A DNA stretch of 64,000 nt from an uncultured Draconibacterium sp. (GTDB lineage: Bacteria > Bacteroidota > Bacteroidia > Bacteroidales > Prolixibacteraceae). Below the pieces are notes generated by a model that saw nothing but the letters and a program-made list of their open reading frames with translations, was not told the DNA's origin and made no database searches. This document shows positions 44,085 to 53,289 of this stretch, piece by piece. The translations under genes and the position numbers were made by a program. The number at the start of each line of letters is the position of its first letter. Position 1 is the stretch's first letter. The stretch covers positions 248,001 through 312,000 of the forward strand of contig NZ_OY775905.1 of NCBI RefSeq assembly GCF_963675065.1. The letters are read 5' to 3'.

Positions 44085-44149
44085 ACCGGGAGGATTTAAG
44101 ATTCTACGAAGGGTAATTGTGAGTAAATGTAGAGTGAGTACCTCCCGGT
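44085..44149 (-). promoter_or_regulatory. Hairpin with T run in the susC (pair 1) leader
   Basis: On the minus strand a 9-base perfect stem ACCGGGAGG/CCTCCCGGT encloses 47 bases and is followed directly by TTTT. It ends 72 bases before the susC ATG. The form is that of a terminator or attenuator placed in a leader. Confidence 0.5.
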
Positions 44150-44471
44150 CATATATTTTCACCATTTTTAATATTGTTTCACTTCTGATAACTTCTGTCT
44201 TTAAAAAGTAATTTTCCCTATTCCCTTCCATTCAGAAAAATTTATATAAGATTAGAAAGCAAATTCTCTTTTCTTGTTTATTTAGTTCTTTGGCTATCTG
44301 AAAAATCCTGCTAAATGTTAATTTTTTTAACAATTAGCCAAATTCCCAGAACTATACAATGACATTATTAGTCACGCCTCGCGAGCAATGTCAATGCAGA
44401 ACACCAATCGGCAACTAACTATTGAACCGATTTATATGGAACGTAAAATTTTGATTTAAGATCAAATGAAT

Positions 44472-44552
44472 GATAACCCCCTTCATAGAAATAATTTTAA
44501 GTAATAATTAAACAGCATTTATTTTTGTAATTTCTGAAAGGATTCCCCCAAA
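44472..44552 (-). repeat. SusC leader block, copy in pair 1 region
   Basis: On the minus strand it starts GGGGGAAT and passes through TTTAATTATTACTTAAAATT to TTTCTATGAAGGGGGTTAT. The last half matches the 30 bases just before the susC pair 1 ATG (44013-44042), and the whole block matches 49659-49750 upstream of the other susC. The ATG here opens only a 23-codon frame. Confidence 0.6.
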
Positions 44553-44825
44553 CCCTTTACTCAGTATTACCCTTTAACCAACAAAGAACACTTTTAATGT
44601 TCTTTTCACAATTACAAATATTAAAAGAAGTTTTGATTTTTTAAAGAAAGTGTAAGTTTTTTTTCACATTAACTGACAAATAGATAACACAGCAACAATC
44701 AACACACTCATATGACAAAACCAATCCGCACAACAAAGTACTGAATACCAAAAACATAACAAGGAATATTTAAAACTTATGATCTTTTTACAGAAAGCAT
44801 GATTTTTATCATAAACTCAAAAACA

Positions 44826-44863
44826 AAAGAACAGCCGGTAAGAAAACTTACCGGCTGTTCTTT
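44826..44863 (-). terminator. Strong terminator of the second susC-susD unit
   Basis: The 17-base perfect stem AAAGAACAGCCGGTAAG (44826-44842) / CTTACCGGCTGTTCTTT (44847-44863) with an AAAA loop. Its arms share CAGCCGGT/ACCGGCTG with the palindromic repeat at 38636. Confidence 0.85.
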
Positions 44864-44911
44864 AATTAATTACCTAAAGGCCCTCAACAGGGTCTATAAG
44901 TATTTTTAATA

Positions 44912-46339
44912 CTATTTATCCCACCAAATGCAGGTTTCCATAACATCTTCACCCTGACGAGCAACAGCTGCTTTTACATTTTCTTCGTTCAGGTCGTACT
45001 CGTTTTGCGTATAGGCACGACGGCGGGGAATGTCCCTACCTTCGGCAGCAGCAGGAGCAGGAGTTAATTCAGGATAATCCAAACGTCTCCATTCCGACCA
45101 GGCTTCCGAACCATCCATATAAAGGCTAACCCATTTTTGTTCGCCAATTGCCTTTTTGTAATTCGTATCATCGTAAGCAACTTCCGGTTGTGCTAAATAA
45201 GTATCAATATCAGCAGCATCAACACCCCAAAATTCCATACTTGCAGTAATTGCATCGGCATAAACTTCGGCAGCATCATCACTGATCCAACCTCTGGCGG
45301 CAGCTTCAGCTTTAATAAACAGCAACTCTGAGTAAGTCATTAAAATACCAGGGCTATCCGCACTACGAACTGCAATACCAGGGAATGAGATTTGCGCGTT
45401 TGTAATACTACCGGCATCTGCTGCAGACAATCCATAAGGCATACCAACAATTGTTTCGGTTTCCGGAGCCTCATCGGCATAAATCGGTAAACGAGGATCG
45501 CTAAGTGCTGCCATATAATCGGCTAAAGTTTCACTAATTGCGTAGTCGGTTCTTTCCAGATAATGGTCGTAGTATGGATTCCAATTTGCAGCATCTGACA
45601 GATATGCGAACAAAGCATTATCGTCGTTACTTTCGAAACCTCCGGCCAAACCTGAAGTAACCGCACTTTGTGCTGCAGCCGCATCAACTTCTGTCATACG
45701 AATTCCCACACGGGCTTTTAACGAATTGGCAAATTTCTTCCAGGCAGCCATATCGCCACCAAAAATGATATCGCCATCCACACCTGCTGCACTTTCGTCA
45801 ATTTGAGAAGCGGCCTCAGTTAGCTCGCTAACAAAACTGCCATAAATTGCATCCTGCGTGTCATAAACCGGCTGAAATGCTTCAGCACCTTTCAGTGCAT
45901 CGCTGTAAGGAATTTCTCCCCACATATCGGTAATCAACTGAAAAGTGTATACTTTAAGAATACGAGCAACTGCAAGCTGGTTGGCATTGGCACCCGACGA
46001 AGCAGCATCATTCATTGTGGCCTCATCTGTATTTAAATCAATAATCTTTTGCAGATCAGCCAAAGGGCTATAGTAATAATCATTAAAGCTGGCTTCTGCT
46101 GTTTCGTAGCGCGATGTATTAGTATACTGTGTTTCAGACCACAACTGTGAATACAGCAAACAGGTAGTATTAAAACGTTGCGACAAAATTTGACGCTGGG
46201 CCTGTGTCATCAGGTATGCTGTTGGCACACTTGTTACTTTGTTAGGATCGGTATTGATCTCTTCGAAATCTTTGGTACACCCCACCATCAAGCTAACAAA
46301 AAGCAGGGCTAAAACTGATCTCATTATATATCTCTTCAT
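44912..46339 (-). CDS. susD: SusD/RagB-type nutrient-binding lipoprotein (pair 2)
   Basis: 475 residues. Lipoprotein signal (MKRYIMRSVLALLFVSLMVGC), mature start CTKDFEEINTDPNKV, helical SusD-like family 2 body and a C-terminal region ending ETCIWWDK, much like pair 1. It follows its SusC partner by 19 bases, so the two are co-transcribed and probably translated together. Surface lipoprotein; ligand unknown. Confidence 0.93.
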   Translation of the reverse strand: MKRYIMRSVLALLFVSLMVGCTKDFEEINTDPNKVTSVPTAYLMTQAQRQILSQRFNTTCLLYSQLWSETQYTNTSRYETAEASFNDYYYSPLADLQKIIDLNTDEATMNDAASSGANANQLAVARILKVYTFQLITDMWGEIPYSDALKGAEAFQPVYDTQDAIYGSFVSELTEAASQIDESAAGVDGDIIFGGDMAAWKKFANSLKARVGIRMTEVDAAAAQSAVTSGLAGGFESNDDNALFAYLSDAANWNPYYDHYLERTDYAISETLADYMAALSDPRLPIYADEAPETETIVGMPYGLSAADAGSITNAQISFPGIAVRSADSPGILMTYSELLFIKAEAAARGWISDDAAEVYADAITASMEFWGVDAADIDTYLAQPEVAYDDTNYKKAIGEQKWVSLYMDGSEAWSEWRRLDYPELTPAPAAAEGRDIPRRRAYTQNEYDLNEENVKAAVARQGEDVMETCIWWDK

Positions 46340-46358
46340 AATATCTTCTTATTAACTT

Positions 46359-49300
46359 TTACAATTTTACATTTACACTGAATCCCATAGTGCGGGTACT
46401 AGGGTGCTGACCATTTTCAAACCCCTGAATATTACCCGAACCGTAAGCAGCTTCCGGATCGATGTTTGGAGCATTTTTGTGAAGAATAGCCAGGTTTCGA
46501 CCTACAAGAGATACGCTAACACCTTCGATAAAACTGTTTGCGAATAATTTACTTGGCAAAGTATAACCTACTTTTACTTCACGAAGTTTGATAAAACTAG
46601 CATCGTGTAAGTAATACTCTCTTCTTGTTCTTAGGTGTTGCCAGTAATCAACGGCCTCAATATAAACATCGTTCGGTGTACCATCTTCTTTCACACCAAC
46701 AGCAAGATAACCACCATCTTCGCTTACAGGATCCCTTTGTGGGTTTCCTTTAGCGTTTAGTCCGGCAGTTTCGGCCAACAAGCCAGAGTAATTTCCGTAA
46801 CGGTTAGTTACTGAGTACAACTGACCACCTTTCTGGAAATCAACCAGAGCACTTAACATTACACCTTTGTAAGTAAATGTGTTGGTAACACCACCTGTCC
46901 ACTCTGGCAGGTATGAACCGTAAGTCTGGTTGGTAGCTCTCTTATAGTAACCGTCTTCGTCAACAATACGTTGACCGGTTTCGTCATCATAAACAAAACC
47001 ATCAGTAATCCAAGTACCATAGGTTTCTCCAACACGAGCATTAATAGAAGGTCCCCAGGCAGCTAACTGATAGTTATCAAGGCCTGCTGCCAACTCTTCA
47101 ACTTTGTTGGTATTTTTTGCCCAGTTGGCAACGATGTCCCAAGTAAATTCGTTGTCGATTGCACGACCGTTCACCATTACCTCCCAACCTTTGTTGGTCA
47201 TTAAACCGGCATTTACTACTGTTGAATTATATCCTGAAGTACTTGCTACATCAAGGTCCAGAATCTGGTCCTCCGACTGAATATCGTAATACGTTACATC
47301 TAATCCTAAACGGCTGTTAAAGAAAGCCATTTCAGCACCAAACTCGGTAGTAATAATCGTCTCTGGTTTAAGGGCTGCATTATTCAATTTATTAGGCACT
47401 GCGTAGGCAGGGTAACTACCATAATTATCAGCCGACGAATAAGTCACGGCCAACTGGTAAGGATCGGTATCGTTACCCACCTGCGACCAGCTTGCTCTAA
47501 CTTTTCCTAAAGAAAGGATAGATTTGTCTTCGATTAGCTCCGAGAAAAGGAATGTACCGGTTACCGAAGGATACAAATATGAGTTGTCTCCATCAGGCAA
47601 CGTTGAAGACCAGTCGTTACGCAACGACAGATCAACATAGACCATGTTTTTATAACCAATTGTTGCACTTCCGTATACCGAATTCACCACTTTTTTCGAT
47701 TTATAATCAGTAATAGAAGGGCGGTCGATTGATGCATCAACATTAAAGAAGTTAGGCACACTTAAACCCCCATTTGTACTGGCTGTATTGTTGTAATACA
47801 TGCGAATACGTTTGTTGGTACCAAGGTTGGCGTCCAACGTAATATCCGAACCAAATTCTTTTGTATAAGTTGCCAAAAACTCGTAGTTGTTATCTTGCAA
47901 CTGGCGAACTTCTTCTTTATACCATGCCTGAGGAATTGAACCTGAAGCAATTCTTTCCTGACGACGGTCGGTATAGAAATCGGTACGTGCCCACCCCTGA
48001 ACAGATAATCCGGGGAACACATCGTATTTTAGCGAAACGTTACCAAATACACGTTGTCTTTCCATTTGTGCAGGACTTTCATTCAACACCCAGTATGGGT
48101 TTTCCCAGTATAATGGACGAGTATTTGTTGGAGAACTAATGTTCCACGTACGGTCAAGGCCATCGGCTGTTTTATAATTGGCAAGATTATCCATATCCAG
48201 CTGACGCTGGAACCACTGGTTAAAACTGGTAACTACGTTACCGGCATTATTACCATATCCTTGTCCCGGAATACCTTCGTTGGTTAAAGAAACATAGTTA
48301 ACACTAGCCGAGGCAGTTAACTTGTCAGTCAATTTTGAGCTTCCGTTAAAGGCAATGGTATTTTTTTTCAATTCAGAAGTTGGCAATGTACCTGTTTGAC
48401 GGAAGTCGGTAAACGACAAACGGAAAAGTGTTCCATCACCACCACCTTCTAAAGCAATATTATTGTTTGTTGTTACACCAGTTTCGTAAAAGTCTTTTAC
48501 GTTATCAGGATGTGGCACAAACGGAGTCATTTTTCCATAGTTTGGATCATCCGGATACCAGCTGTACCACTGACGCACCAACTGACCGTCCATGCGTGGC
48601 CCCCAACTTTCGTCGGCTGCATAGTTTACAATTGGCTCACCTGTTGGTTCATAAATATCAAATGATTGTTTATAACCACCACCATATTCATTCTGGTAAT
48701 CAGGCAACAAAGCAACAGTTGATACATTTACTCCCGAAGTGATAGAAACACCAATACCTTTACGTTTTGTACCTTTTTTGGTTGTAATAAGAATTACACC
48801 GTTGGCCGCACGCGAACCGTAAAGCGCAGCAGCGTTCGCTCCTTTCAATACAGTCATCGACTCAATATCTTCCGGGTTGATATCGGCAGAAGCGTTACCA
48901 AAGTCAATACCACCATCTCCAGACTGCGTATTGGTAGAGTTAAAGTTAGAGTTATCAATTGGTGTACCATCCACAATGAATAATGGTTGGTTGTTACCCG
49001 AAATTGAGTTAACACCACGAATAATAATACGCGATGAGCCACCAACACTACCAGGTGATCCGGTAACCTGTACACCTGCAACTTTACCTGAAAGCGAGTT
49101 AACAATGTTTGCATCTTTAACTGCTGCAACATCTTCGCCTGTAAGCGATTGCGATGAATAACCCAGTGATTTCTTTTCGCGGGTTATACCAAGGGCAGTA
49201 ACTACTACTTCATCTATACCCACCAGGTCGGGCTCCATAACAATTGTATAGTCCGATCCCTCACCCAATTCAAGGGTTTGTGTTTTCATTCCAACAAAAC

Positions 49301-49523
49301 TGGCTACCAAAGCCTTTGCATCTTGCGGAACTTTCAAATTAAAAACTCCGTCAATATCAGTTACGGTACCAAGGGTTGTCCCCGCTACAGAAACAGAAAC
49401 GCCCGGAATAGGCAGGTCATCCTCGCTGGATGTAACCGTACCGGTAACGATCTTGGTCTGAGCATTTACCACCGTCACTCCCAGCAAAACCAGAAATGAC
49501 ATAATAAGCGCAATTCTTTTCAT
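46359..49523 (-). CDS. susC: SusC/RagA-type TonB-dependent outer-membrane transporter (pair 2)
   Basis: 1054 residues. Signal peptide (about 1-21, ending VNAQ), carboxypeptidase-regulatory-like domain (TGTVTSSEDDLPIPGVSVSV), signature DEVVVTALGITREKKSLGY, plug (NSLSGKVAGVQVTG, IIRGVNSISG, GANAAALYGSRAANG) and a long barrel. No STN domain. The first 150 residues are very close to those of the other SusC in the window, while the barrels differ more, which fits duplication followed by divergence in substrate. Upstream lies a long leader with a conserved block. Confidence 0.95.
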   Translation of the reverse strand: MKRIALIMSFLVLLGVTVVNAQTKIVTGTVTSSEDDLPIPGVSVSVAGTTLGTVTDIDGVFNLKVPQDAKALVASFVGMKTQTLELGEGSDYTIVMEPDLVGIDEVVVTALGITREKKSLGYSSQSLTGEDVAAVKDANIVNSLSGKVAGVQVTGSPGSVGGSSRIIIRGVNSISGNNQPLFIVDGTPIDNSNFNSTNTQSGDGGIDFGNASADINPEDIESMTVLKGANAAALYGSRAANGVILITTKKGTKRKGIGVSITSGVNVSTVALLPDYQNEYGGGYKQSFDIYEPTGEPIVNYAADESWGPRMDGQLVRQWYSWYPDDPNYGKMTPFVPHPDNVKDFYETGVTTNNNIALEGGGDGTLFRLSFTDFRQTGTLPTSELKKNTIAFNGSSKLTDKLTASASVNYVSLTNEGIPGQGYGNNAGNVVTSFNQWFQRQLDMDNLANYKTADGLDRTWNISSPTNTRPLYWENPYWVLNESPAQMERQRVFGNVSLKYDVFPGLSVQGWARTDFYTDRRQERIASGSIPQAWYKEEVRQLQDNNYEFLATYTKEFGSDITLDANLGTNKRIRMYYNNTASTNGGLSVPNFFNVDASIDRPSITDYKSKKVVNSVYGSATIGYKNMVYVDLSLRNDWSSTLPDGDNSYLYPSVTGTFLFSELIEDKSILSLGKVRASWSQVGNDTDPYQLAVTYSSADNYGSYPAYAVPNKLNNAALKPETIITTEFGAEMAFFNSRLGLDVTYYDIQSEDQILDLDVASTSGYNSTVVNAGLMTNKGWEVMVNGRAIDNEFTWDIVANWAKNTNKVEELAAGLDNYQLAAWGPSINARVGETYGTWITDGFVYDDETGQRIVDEDGYYKRATNQTYGSYLPEWTGGVTNTFTYKGVMLSALVDFQKGGQLYSVTNRYGNYSGLLAETAGLNAKGNPQRDPVSEDGGYLAVGVKEDGTPNDVYIEAVDYWQHLRTRREYYLHDASFIKLREVKVGYTLPSKLFANSFIEGVSVSLVGRNLAILHKNAPNIDPEAAYGSGNIQGFENGQHPSTRTMGFSVNVKL

Positions 49524-50234
49524 AGAAAAACAATTTTAGATTAATATTAAAAACTAGATTTGATACTCTTTGGATATTACTTCAATGTCACACATGCTAA
49601 GGACTCTAACGTTTCGCCCATGTGTAATTGATATAATTTTTCTTTCGTTAAGTATATTGGATATAACCTCCCTGATAAAAAACATTTTAAGCAATAATTA
49701 AACAGCGTTTTGATATTTCCTTTTCTGAGAATGAACAACAAATTCCCCCAAATTTGATGCTGCGAGATAATACATCAACAGCGTTGTTTCATTTTCAATC
49801 CTCAATTTCACGAAGTCAAATATCCATATTTTATCACTGCAAGACAACGATATGGCACCATATGGCCCATACGGATCTCTTTTTGCTAGTTTTAAGACAC
49901 ATCCCGCTCCATTAACAAAAACCCCAAATCATTCATTTTTAACTCTTTGTACAAACTACAAATAAACGTCAATCTATATTAATAAAATGTTAAAACACAA
50001 GCACTATTTTTATCCTTTAGAGCAACACATTATCACCTATGTATCTTTTTTCTTTTTTATATGCTTTTATATATCTTTTTGAAACCAAACTAAGATAAAT
50101 ATATTCTAACAGAAGAGAATCAAGATTAACACAAACCGTATGTCTGATATAACAGATAGCAACCTGATAAAAAATGAGGATTAAAATGAAGTATGGGTAT
50201 TACTATTTCGGGACTAACAATTTCCTTTTGTTTA
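49524..50234. promoter_or_regulatory. Long upstream region of susC pair 2 (711 bases)
   Basis: No gene. On the minus strand, in order of transcription, it holds a candidate promoter near 49743-49785 (GTTG, 19 bases, CAAATTTG) and the leader block (49659-49750). An inverted repeat ACACATG (49590-49596) / CATGTGT (49619-49625) follows. A palindromic cluster GATATGGCACCATATGG (49849-49865) lies further upstream. Confidence 0.45.
49659..49750 (-). repeat. SusC leader block, copy upstream of pair 2
   Basis: On the minus strand it runs from TGGGGGAATTTG through CTGTTTAATTATTGCTTAAA to CAGGGAGGTTATATCC. It aligns along its length with 44472-44552; shared parts are GGGGGAAT, GCTGTTTAATTATT, CTTAAAAT and AGGGRGGTTAT. 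Confidence 0.6.
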
Positions 50235-50936
50235 CTACAAAACCAATCGTAATTCCGATAATGATTCAATGATTTTAGAGTCACCAACCGAATTATCAAC
50301 AGGCCGTTTTAAACGATTAAAATAAACCGCATCGATACCAAAGTTAGTTGCACCACAAATATCAACATCCCAATCATCCCCAATCATTAAACTGTTTTTC
50401 TTTTTGGCATTGGATGATTTTATCGCGTGCTCAAATATTTCGCGACCGGGTTTTGGTGTTTTAATTTCTTCAGAAATAAATACCTTTTCGAAATAGGCAG
50501 CAAGGCCAGCTCGCTTTAACTTCTCGTGTTGTACCTCTTTAAATCCGTTGGTTATTATAAATAACCGATAGCCCTTCGATTTGGTATAATCCAGTATTTC
50601 TTTGGCGCCTTCAATCAAATGCGACTGTTTGGGCATTTCCTGCAGATACAGATCATTCATCGCCAGCGCGTCCAGATTATTAATAGTAAAGGAGTCAAAT
50701 GTTAATTGAAACCGCTGACGGGTAAGCTCCTTTTTTGTTACCTCTTTTTTACGATAAGCCGTCCAGAGATCGTGGTTGTGTTTGCTGTAGGTTTTAAAAA
50801 AGTCATCGAAGTCCACACCACTTTTTTCAAGTTGAAGAATTCTAAAGGTCTCCTGCATGGCATACCATGAGTTGGTTTCAAAATCCCACAAGGTGTTATC
50901 CAGATCAAAAAAAAGATGTGTGTATTTTTTTCTCAT
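50235..50936 (-). CDS. yjjG: YjjG-family HAD nucleotidase
   Basis: A 233-residue HAD-superfamily phosphatase. Motif I FFDLDNTLWDFE (nucleophile and acid Asp), motif II IITNG, motif III lysine in EEIKTPKPGREIF and motif IV MIGDDWDVDICGA are all present. The length and helical cap fit YjjG-type noncanonical pyrimidine nucleotide 5'-monophosphatases, which dephosphorylate nucleoside monophosphates including modified ones. It is 39 bases after rsmI and probably the last gene of the acidic protein-rsmI-yjjG unit. Confidence 0.85.
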   Translation of the reverse strand: MRKKYTHLFFDLDNTLWDFETNSWYAMQETFRILQLEKSGVDFDDFFKTYSKHNHDLWTAYRKKEVTKKELTRQRFQLTFDSFTINNLDALAMNDLYLQEMPKQSHLIEGAKEILDYTKSKGYRLFIITNGFKEVQHEKLKRAGLAAYFEKVFISEEIKTPKPGREIFEHAIKSSNAKKKNSLMIGDDWDVDICGATNFGIDAVYFNRLKRPVDNSVGDSKIIESLSELRLVL

Positions 50937-50975
50937 TACTTTGCGACAAGGTGATTTGTTCAGTAAAAAAAACAG

Positions 50976-51659
50976 CTAATCGTTGTTTCCTTCAACAACA
51001 ATCACTATTTCGCCTTTTGGAGTGTGTTCTGTGTAGTATTCTTGTAGCTCAGTTACCGTTCCCCGCTTCACTTCTTCGAACATCTTACTTAGCTCGCGGC
51101 AAACACAGGCTTTTCGTTCGGGGCCAAAAAATTCGGCAAACTGCCCCAGCGCTTTTACCAAACGGTATGGCGATTCGTAAAGAACGATTGTTCGCGATTC
51201 TTCGGCAAGAATCTTCAAACGTGTTTGTCGTCCTTTTTTCTGAGGCAGAAATCCTTCGAAAACAAATTTATCAGTCGGCAAGCCCGAAACAGCCAAAGCC
51301 GGAATTAATGCCGTTGCTCCCGGCAAACATTCCACTTTCAGATTTTTCTCCACGCAAGCGCGCACCAACAAAAAACCGGGATCAGAAATGGCAGGTGTAC
51401 CGGCATCAGAAATTAAAGCCACGGTATTCCCCTGCTCTATTTTAGAAACGATGGAGCCGGTGGTTTTATGCTCATTAAACTTATGATGTGCAATCAGTTT
51501 CTTTTCAATCTCAAGATGTTTTAACAATTTTGACGATACACGAGTATCTTCCGCCAAAATTATATCTGCTGTTTTCAAAACTGCTACTGCCCGCAAAGTG
51601 ATATCCTGCAGGTTACCTATGGGCGTTGGAACAAGTATTAATTTTGCTTCGTTATCCAT
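50976..51659 (-). CDS. rsmI: 16S rRNA (cytidine-1402-2'-O)-methyltransferase
   Basis: A 227-residue SAM-dependent methyltransferase of the tetrapyrrole-methylase fold. The family start LILVPTPIGNLQDITLRA, AEDTRVSSKLLKH and ALISDAGTPAISDPGF are present. It modifies the ribosomal P-site region of 16S rRNA. Its start overlaps the 3' end of the acidic hypothetical gene by 8 bases, indicating translational coupling. Confidence 0.96.
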   Translation of the reverse strand: MDNEAKLILVPTPIGNLQDITLRAVAVLKTADIILAEDTRVSSKLLKHLEIEKKLIAHHKFNEHKTTGSIVSKIEQGNTVALISDAGTPAISDPGFLLVRACVEKNLKVECLPGATALIPALAVSGLPTDKFVFEGFLPQKKGRQTRLKILAEESRTIVLYESPYRLVKALGQFAEFFGPERKACVCRELSKMFEEVKRGTVTELQEYYTEHTPKGEIVIVVEGNND

Positions 51660-52572
51660 TGGGGAACCGGCGCTTTACAAGGTTTACAAATTTCAGGCTG
51701 GTTTCGTTCTTTTTCCATTTAAAGTTCTCCTGCAAATAAGAAACCGCTTCCTGAATATTTCCCAGATTATCGAGATCGACAACTGTTTTTGCAAAGGTTT
51801 CGGCATTGCCACTAAACAGTTCCCGAATATATTGATAACGGTCGTTTATTCCGATTGCAGCCTGAATGCTTTTTACGGGGCTGTTTGAGATTTTATATTC
51901 CAGCTTTTTATCATCGTTGCCACTCAGCAAATCATTAACCGATTTTTCTGTTATCGCACGATCGCCAATACGGCTACTTACAACAACTGGGTCCGGTTCA
52001 TCCTCGGGTTCGTTTTCTTCCTGCAGCTTTTCTTCGCTTACAGGCTCTTCTTTCACTTCCTCAACAATTTGTTCTTCCTCAGTGGTTTCTTCTTCCACAT
52101 CAGTCGAAATACTATTTTGCTCTTCCACTTTTTCAGCTGCAACCGGCTCTTCTATAACTGAGGAAGACTCTTCTTCAATTTCAGGTTCTTTTTCGGGGGC
52201 TGCCGATTTCACTTCTTCTACCAACTCAGTTTTCTTATCGTCTTGTTTCAACTCCTCTTCAAAATCGGATAAGGCTGCTAAACTTTCCTTTTCTTCCTCC
52301 GAAAGTTGCGCTGGTGATTCAACTGAATTTTTCGGGTCCACAGTCTCCGGCTCGGCTGCAACTTTCGTTGCTGAGGGCGCTGAAACCATCACTCTTTGTG
52401 CCGGCACATCTTTATCACTCAAAAGTTGGATGATATGTTTTGCACCATTAAAACGGGTCCGGATAAATTCCAGTTCCAGTTCATCGAATCCTTCGGTACC
52501 TTTTTCGGCAAACAATTCTTCTATCTCCGAAATATCTTTAAGTAGAAATTTAAATAACTTTTTATTATCCAT
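51652..52572 (-). CDS. Hypothetical cytoplasmic protein with a long acidic linker
   Basis: 306 residues, no signal or membrane segment. A short helical N-terminus (1-55) is followed by a very Glu/Ser/Val-rich low-complexity stretch (about 70-195), surely disordered. A well-formed C-terminal domain (about 200-306) includes ITEKSVNDLLSG, SIQAAIGINDRYQYIRELFS and ETSLKFVNLVKRRF. I recall this C-terminal domain as conserved but uncharacterised in Bacteroidota. The overlap with rsmI suggests linked expression, not a proven shared role. Confidence 0.75.
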   Translation of the reverse strand: MDNKKLFKFLLKDISEIEELFAEKGTEGFDELELEFIRTRFNGAKHIIQLLSDKDVPAQRVMVSAPSATKVAAEPETVDPKNSVESPAQLSEEEKESLAALSDFEEELKQDDKKTELVEEVKSAAPEKEPEIEEESSSVIEEPVAAEKVEEQNSISTDVEEETTEEEQIVEEVKEEPVSEEKLQEENEPEDEPDPVVVSSRIGDRAITEKSVNDLLSGNDDKKLEYKISNSPVKSIQAAIGINDRYQYIRELFSGNAETFAKTVVDLDNLGNIQEAVSYLQENFKWKKNETSLKFVNLVKRRFPNG

Positions 52573-52643
52573 TCATCCAAGCTTTTAACGCGATGTTGGT
52601 AAATTAATCGTGCTTTACAGTGCACAAACAAGCCTGTAAATTT

Positions 52644-52651
52644 TATTTTTG
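52644..52651 (+). promoter_or_regulatory. Putative -7 box for tdk-murF/alr
   Basis: TATTTTTG, 59 bases before the tdk ATG. No TTTG at the -33 position. Confidence 0.4.
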
Positions 52652-52710
52652 TAAAAGTAGTAAATAAAAATACCCTGTAAGAATAGTATTACTAAAAAGA
52701 GTAACGATTA

Positions 52711-53289
52711 ATGTTTATTGAAAGAGATATAAACAGCCATAAAAAAGTTGGCACCATTGAAGTTGTTGCCGGATCGATGTTTTCGGGAAAGACCGAAGAA
52801 TTGATCAGGCGGCTTAAACGTGCCAAAATTGCCAAACAAAAGGTGGAGATTTACAAGCCGATGGTTGACATTCGTTACTCGGAAACGGAAGTGGTTTCGC
52901 ACGACGAAAATGCAATCCATTCAACTCCGGTTGAAAACTCGGCCAATATTTTGTTGCTGGCCGGCGACGTTGATGTAATTGGAATTGACGAAGCCCAGTT
53001 TTTCGACAAAGGTCTGATAAATGTGGTAACCCAGTTGGCTAACATGGGAATACGCGTTATTGTTGCCGGACTTGACATGGATTTTAAAGGCGAACCTTTT
53101 GGCCCTATTCCCGGATTGATGGCGGTTGCCGACTACATTACCAAAGTACACGCTATTTGTGTTCGGTGCGGAAGCATTGCACAATTCTCTCATCGTCTTT
53201 CGGGAAAAGAGCAAGTGGTTCTGCTGGGCGAAAAAGACATTTACGAGCCACTTTGCCGAAGCTGTTACAACAAAGCACATAAGGAATAA
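52711..53289 (+). CDS. tdk: Thymidine kinase
   Basis: 192 residues, type II thymidine kinase for thymidine salvage. P-loop GSMFSGKTEELIRRL (21-35), Walker B-like GIDEAQFF, and four zinc cysteines in CVRCG and CRSC. The stop TAA shares its final A with the ATG of the next gene, so translation is coupled to murF/alr. Confidence 0.96.
   Translation: MFIERDINSHKKVGTIEVVAGSMFSGKTEELIRRLKRAKIAKQKVEIYKPMVDIRYSETEVVSHDENAIHSTPVENSANILLLAGDVDVIGIDEAQFFDKGLINVVTQLANMGIRVIVAGLDMDFKGEPFGPIPGLMAVADYITKVHAICVRCGSIAQFSHRLSGKEQVVLLGEKDIYEPLCRSCYNKAHKE

Larger units (their letters stand above)
44150..44911. other. Rest of the long gap between the two SusCD units
   Basis: No gene. It contains the susC pair 1 upstream region, a duplicated leader block (44472-44552) and the strong terminator of pair 2 (44826-44863). 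Otherwise AT-rich sequence without recognised features. Confidence 0.6.

Noticed and set aside
51866..52588. A 240-codon plus-strand frame rich in Ser and Thr
   Set aside because: It is the antisense of the Glu-rich hypothetical gene; runs of GAA/GAG read as TTC/CTC give the serine-rich text. The minus-strand gene has a conserved-looking C-terminal domain and overlaps rsmI properly.
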